This document shows, piece by piece, positions 59,496 through 64,000 of a stretch of 64,000 nt of DNA. This DNA is from Gnetum montanum (taxonomy: Eukaryota; Streptophyta; Gnetopsida; Gnetales; Gnetaceae), in assembly GCA_015680685.1 (NCBI GenBank), contig MNCI01000135.1:1-64000 (forward strand), written 5' to 3'. A program made the position numbers and the translations under genes. Numbering within the stretch: position 1 is the first letter of the stretch; the number at the start of each line of letters is the position of its first letter. The notes under the pieces are model-generated. The model was not told where the DNA came from. It searched no databases and worked only from the letters and a program-made list of their open reading frames with translations.

Positions 59496-59670
59496 AAGAA
59501 TTACCACTTAGAGTGATGATAAGGTGTTTATTTCTCAACTCATAAGACCTAGGTTTGAGCTTAGATGCATCCACTCAAAAGAGATTAGGCTTTTGTTCAT
59601 CCATTGTCCCTTTGAGGACCTTGCCTTGGTGAGATGAAAATTAAGCCTTTGGATAATGATCCTTTTTATA
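59496..59670 (+). mobile_element. tRNA-derived SINE inserted in the Penelope-like RT
   Basis: 175 bp bracketed by a 15-bp duplication. The plus-strand head has a weak A box (TTAGAGTGATGATAAGG) and a B-box-like AGGTTTGAGCTTAG; the tail is GATCCTTTTTATA. Removing it joins the two Penelope pieces. The TSD length fits LINE-mediated insertion. The body differs from the 56.8/62.2-kb SINEs. Confidence 0.6.
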
Positions 59671-59685
59671 AAATTTATTTAGTTT

Positions 59686-59795
59686 GTCTTCACTGTATTA
59701 CCAAATGCATTCTATATCATCAACATATCTAATCCAATTCCTTGGCTTTAATTTGTATGAATTTCAAGCTTTATGTTCAAAGTTGATGAGTGGCA
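59686..59795 (-). pseudogene. Penelope-like RT, catalytic part
   Basis: The minus strand reads INFEHKA, NSYKLKPRNWIRYVDDIECI and EDKLNKFYK. RYVDD (59,716-59,727 encodes YVDD) is the RT active site, and the KP..W.RYVDD wording is Penelope-like. It ends to the right at a GC-rich repeat block. Confidence 0.75.
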
Positions 59796-60960
59796 AGGTA
59801 CCCCTACACTCAACCATACGAAACAAGCGTAGCACGCGCGATCCAGTCGAACTCCGCAGACTAAGTGCCTACACACCCCATGGAACACTTAGGGTTAATC
59901 ATTCGTTGTCTTCCCAGACTTACTTGTAGTTGTCACGATGTATGGTTAAGTAAGTCCGAGGTATATTATTTTTTTGTTTTATCTCCTATGCTATCGAGGT
60001 GAAGGGTTGAAGAAACTAACTAACTCTAACTAATGAACTAAGTCTAAATTACCTAGCGTCAGCATCCGTTCCCACTTACCGTACACACCCTGAACCGATG
60101 CAACCGTGGCTACCAAACGCTAATCATTGCTGGGATCACCACGTGTAACGCATGTGCTCGAAGTGGTCGTACTGAGGCACTAACTAGGAGGAAAGGGTTG
60201 AGAAAGCTAATCTAGCCTAATTGTAATGAGCAACTGATTCCTTGATTATCCATACACATCTTGGTGCATGACTACCACTGGGATTACCAAGCGTAGATCC
60301 TAGATACACCACTGGGTTACCAAGTAGTCACACTGAGATGCTCGTAATCAAGTCATACTCATTCTGTGTTGCGATGAGCATCTGTTCCTTGACTATCTGT
60401 ACACATCCTGATGCACGACTACCACTGGGATTACCAAGCATAGATCCTAGATATGCTAGTGGGTTACCAAGTAGTCACACTGAGATGCTCGTAATCAAGT
60501 CATACACATTCCGCGTTGCGATGAGCATCCGTCCCTTGACTATCCGTACACATCCTTAGATGCTCGTAATCAAGTTGTACTCATTCCGCATTACTAAGAG
60601 AAAGCAATAAATAATAATAAATAAAATCCTATTCCATGCACTACAAGTTTTATCTAGGAAGTTCATCTTTATTTCCGTACACAACTTGTGTTCAGGTACA
60701 ATGTTGCTCGAATAAAGATCCGTTCACTTTAGGACTCCTACTGCAGGCACATGGAAAATATTCTATCTCTAGAGTGATCAATCTACCAGAGTTTCCCTAC
60801 TTCTAGCCTAGGATGAGGAAACAAGAGAGAGCCGCCTCTTATTTATAGACTTGGCAGTGGGCCACGATATCATGTACGCAATATCGCATAGGATGCGATA
60901 TCGCAATGGCCGAGATATCATGTACGCAATACCGCGGCCTATGCGATATCGTGTCTCATC
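59796..60960. repeat. GC-rich, CpG-containing tandem-repeat block
   Basis: Composition changes sharply. About three units of 147-148 bp (starts near 60,223, 60,371 and 60,518; GCGATGAGCATCYGTTCCTT) follow a diverged unit near 60,055. A 48-bp pair with GATATC palindromes lies at 60,862-60,957 (ATATCATGTACGCAATA in both). CpG is frequent, unlike the surrounding sequence, so the block is younger or unmethylated. No coding. Confidence 0.7.
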
Positions 60961-61139
60961 AAAATTCTTCCATGTATAGATTGGCTATAATAGGAGATGT
61001 TTTAATTTTTCTTTTAATATTTTCTTATTTGTGGATGAGGAAAAAGATAAGAAATATTTAAGGATTATATTATAGATCCTAAGGAAGCACCAATTGTTTG
61101 CATATTCCTCAAACTATGCATTCTAGAAGAAAGGGATTT
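60961..61139. other. No feature recognised
   Basis: AT-rich linker. Confidence 0.3.
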
Positions 61140-62184
61140 AGTTTTTTGGATACATATTAGAAATAGGTATAGTGGTGGACTCATCTAAAGTCTTAGTCAT
61201 GATTGGCTTGTTCCAATAATAGTTAATATAGTGAGAAGCTTCTAGGTTGGCTAGCTACTACAGAAGATTTATGAAAGATTTCTTTGAGATAACACCTCCC
61301 TTCAATAAGTCTCTAAAAAAATATTGTACTTTTGCTTAAAGCTATGCTTGTAAGATAACTTTTAATAAGCTAGAAAAGAGATGAACCTCAATACAAATTT
61401 TTATATCTTCTACTTGTAGAAATTTTATGATGTGTACATAGAAGCTTCTAGTAAAGGTTATGGATATTTTCTAAAGCAACAAAATAAGGGGGTAGGTCAC
61501 ACATCTAGATAGTTAAGACTTCATGAGACTAAGTATCCAACTCATGATCTTGAACTTGCTACCATAGTATTTTCTCTCAAGATTTGGAGGCACTATTTCT
61601 ATGGTGAACAAATTACTTTATGGGAGAACCATAAGATCTCACAGTATACAATGAGTCAACCTTAGTTAAATATGAAACGAAGAATATGGATTGAGTTATT
61701 AGCAAATTTTGACTTCTCAATCTAGTACCATCCAAGCAAAAGGAATATAGTTGTAGATTCTCTAAGTAGGATAACTAGGAAACTCTACAATCTCCCTATC
61801 TTACCTAACCTAAAGGATGAGATTCTTTCTCAAAAAATCTCAAATTCTTAGCACCATGATAAAGTATCATCTTTATTCAAGGAATATTGGTTAGTTTTTC
61901 TTAGTAAATAGCTTAGGTTTATTGAACTTTAAAGAAAGGACTTATGTTTTAGAGATAGTTCATCGAAGACTTTTAGAAGAAGCACATTTGAGTAAGTATT
62001 AGATGCATTTGGGTACTGACAAGATGTACTAAAATATTAAAAGCACTATTAGTGACTTAACATAAAGAAAAATGTAAGTGAATTTTTAGGTAAGAGTTTG
62101 ATATGTCAAAAAGTCAAGGTAGAACATCAAAAACCTAGTGGGTATTTATATTCACATCGCATTCTAGAATGGAAGTAGGAAGTA
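61140..62184 (+). pseudogene. Ty3/gypsy RNase H and integrase start (chromovirus-like)
   Basis: Plus-strand frames read EASRLASYYRRFMKDFFEIT (end of RT), then ASSKGYGYFLKQQNKGVGHT, ETKYPTHDLELATIVFSLKI and WRHYFYGEQI (about 61,530-61,615), then FDFSI.YHPSKRNIVVDSLS, the single RNase H of non-Tat gypsy elements. Next comes a zinc-binding integrase start: EIVHRRLLEEAHLSKY, LICQKVKVEHQKPSGYLYSH (about 62,095-62,155). It ends at the next SINE. There are many stops; RT core and integrase core are missing. Confidence 0.75.
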
Positions 62185-62193
62185 ATTGTTAAG

Positions 62194-62332
62194 GGGTGTT
62201 GGAACTTGAAATAATTGAAACATAGGTACACCCCAAGATTTATAGAAGTTTATAACTTAGTGCTACCTAGTAGAATTGAACATGTAAACTAGGGTTACCA
62301 GGCAAAAACTCGTACCACTTGGCTAACTCCTC
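62194..62332 (-). mobile_element. tRNA-derived SINE, copy 2
   Basis: Same family and strand as 56,764-56,921: head AATGAGGAGTTAGC, A box TTAGCCAAGTGGTACGAG, B box ATGTTCAATTC, body ATCTTGGGGTGTACC. ATTGTTAAG occurs on both sides (62,185-62,193 and 62,333-62,341), but the right copy overlaps the family's own terminus, so the TSD is uncertain. Confidence 0.6.
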
Positions 62333-62341
62333 ATTGTTAAG

Positions 62342-62860
62342 ATGTTAGAGTTAAGACATTGCACATTCCACATCCATCATCATATACATTATAATAGTGC
62401 TTGATGCATGCATATGTGGCAATGGCCCCACTAATTCCTAGTTGGGTGGCCCATATAGTAGAAACAATAAATTCTATCTATAAAAGATGCTTTCAAATTT
62501 TGACAATGTGCAAAATAATTAAATAGAGGTAAAGTTTTTGCATTTTTTGATATGGAAGAAATTTTATTTAAAATTTGGCTACTTTGACTATTTTTTCAAC
62601 CTTATTTAAAATCAATTAGACATGTGCAATGAAGATTAGACAATGAGCCTATAAGCAAAGCTTGTTACATCACTATTCCAAAAAAGCCATCAAAAGGGAA
62701 GACAAAAGAAGACATGAAAAAAAATGATCAAATATTATTTGAAGAAACTATAAATAAACAAAGATCTAGCTCTTCATAGAGGCAAATGGTGAAGAAAATA
62801 GCTAAGTTGTTGGTTATGCAAGGAGGCTCTTCCATTTCTCCTAAGCTAGTTTTTTAAGTG
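62342..62860. other. No gene recognised
   Basis: AT-rich; nothing assignable. Confidence 0.3.
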
Positions 62861-62869
62861 ATCCTATAA

Positions 62870-63720
62870 GCTCTCTTATTCTCATACCAGTTCTATCTAA
62901 ATGGGTTTCATTACCAACCTTTACGAAGTATAATTGTGAAATAGGGGATCCTAAGAACCATGTGGTTACATTCAGAAATGAATGCATGCTTCTTGCTTCT
63001 TGCTTCTTATCCTCACATTGTGCTAAGGTGTTTCTCCTTTGTAGCTATTAAACAAACTCCAAATAAACCCATTGATAAGTTCATTTCTTGATGAATAGAA
63101 ATGTTAACTAACCTACCTTACTTTTGGAGAAATGTTATTTACAAGACATCTTCAAGGCCATAGTGATTGACTATATCAAAAAAGGATGCTTTATCCTAAG
63201 CTCCATTCTATGAATGATGCTTTCCTAGCTATAAGGAATATTGAGGAATTCATCATTCAATAGAGTAACTAGGAATTCTTATCAATCCATAATAAAGCTA
63301 ACAAGGTTGTAAAACAAAATAAGGGACAACCAACATCCCAAGATGTTTCTTCTTTTTCTAAGGGACAAAGTAACATTACTTTAGTTGCTCCTTCTCTAAC
63401 TTAGTAATGTAGGCCTCAAAGGAATAGAGATCAATATACCTAGATAGCCATGAGGTATTCTCTACTTCTTAATAACCTTGTTAGGGACAAACGCCTTAAG
63501 AGAAATGAAGTTTGTGATAACATAAGAGCACATTATCACTATATTCAACTCATAGCAATGGATCCTTCTCAAAGATAAGAAGGCAACCCTAAGGTACCTA
63601 AGTGTATGATCATTGAAAGTACTACTATTATCATGAGAGCAGCAATCATGACATAGTTAACTATAGAAATTTAAAGGATGACATCCAAGATCTCATAGAT
63701 AAGGATAAATAAGAGTGCAA
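62870..63720 (+). pseudogene. Ty3/gypsy gag, partial
   Basis: The plus strand reads LPTFTKYNCEIGDPKNHVVT and FRNECMLLAS (about 62,910-63,000), a capsid start close in wording to the minus-strand gag at 9-10 kb. Near the end it reads SNHDIVNYRNLKDDIQDLID (about 63,640-63,705), equivalent to the C..HxxxGHDT..C.NLKDEI box with its Cys residues lost. The middle is shifted and shortened. The element presumably continues right of the window. Confidence 0.6.
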
Positions 63721-64000
63721 AATGAACCATCCAATATGCACTTGGATAATCAGTAGCCAGAAGTCTTTTAGAATCCCCTATAAGCTAGAAACATCATTTT
63801 AGCTTTTAAGATAAAAGATAAAGCTCAAAACTCTCCACCTAAAGAGTCATATATCATTGGTTTGATTACACTACCCCTTAATCAAAGCCAAGTCACCTTG
63901 TCCTAGTTTCATGTCGTATTAGTGCAACCTTGATTGACCAACATCCTGCTACATCCCACCCTATTACATACTCCTATCACTTCACTCTTGCAACTCAACC
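63721..64000 (+). other. Window end, probable gag-protease linker
   Basis: Interrupted frames; a protease was not recognisable before the window ends. Confidence 0.3.

Overview
The window is repeat-dominated, AT-rich nuclear DNA from a large-genome seed plant. No gene in it is intact. The best guess is a gymnosperm, probably a conifer. The reasons are a Penelope-like retroelement fragment at 58.9-59.8 kb (among plants, Penelope-like 'Dryad' elements are known from conifers), many layers of old LTR retrotransposons, and heavy C-to-T/G-to-A decay of coding sequence. Species cannot be read from the sequence alone.

Left part (1-15.5 kb). A Ty3/gypsy integrase (+) is followed by an accessory ORF. 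A stretch of non-repeat origin then holds the first exon of a CHX-type cation/H+ antiporter. After it comes a 1.4-1.5 kb LTR-like repeat, called LTR-A here. From 11.2 down to 7.6 kb lies a minus-strand Tat-like gag-protease, with minisatellites at both ends and a decayed extra ORF upstream of it.

Central nest (15.5-43.1 kb). A Tat-like Ty3/gypsy pol (+) is split at 16,510/40,805 by an Athila-like Ty3/gypsy element of 24.3 kb (16,511-40,804; termini TGATGA/TCATCA, TSD AACAC). That element carries two younger insertions, each ending in LTR-A. One is 22,616-25,482 (TSD AAAAG) and splits the integrase. The other is about 26,670-34,774 (candidate TSD TTTAT) and contains exon fragments of two unrelated host genes, a PDR/ABCG transporter and a 2-oxoglutarate/Fe(II) dioxygenase. 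A Ty1/copia element on the minus strand (27,968-32,348; TSD TGGAA/TTGAA; one 246-bp N gap) sits inside the dioxygenase exon. This gives four ordered levels of insertion.

Right part (43-64 kb). A gag-only LTR element (45,425-50,457, +) has a tRNA-Met type primer site, a purine tract and long LTRs carrying arrays of the palindrome GACGTC and its deaminated forms. After a poorly readable stretch come tRNA-derived SINE copies (56.8, 59.5 and 62.2 kb), a LINE 3' end and a Penelope-like RT (both minus strand), a GC-rich tandem-repeat block (59.8-60.96 kb), a chromovirus-like RNase H/integrase fragment and a further gypsy gag at the right edge.

Nothing here looks able to make a working protein. The interest lies in the insertion chronology, the gene-fragment capture, the SINE-in-Penelope insertion and the repeat architecture. 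All domain calls come from reading translations by eye; no database search was run.
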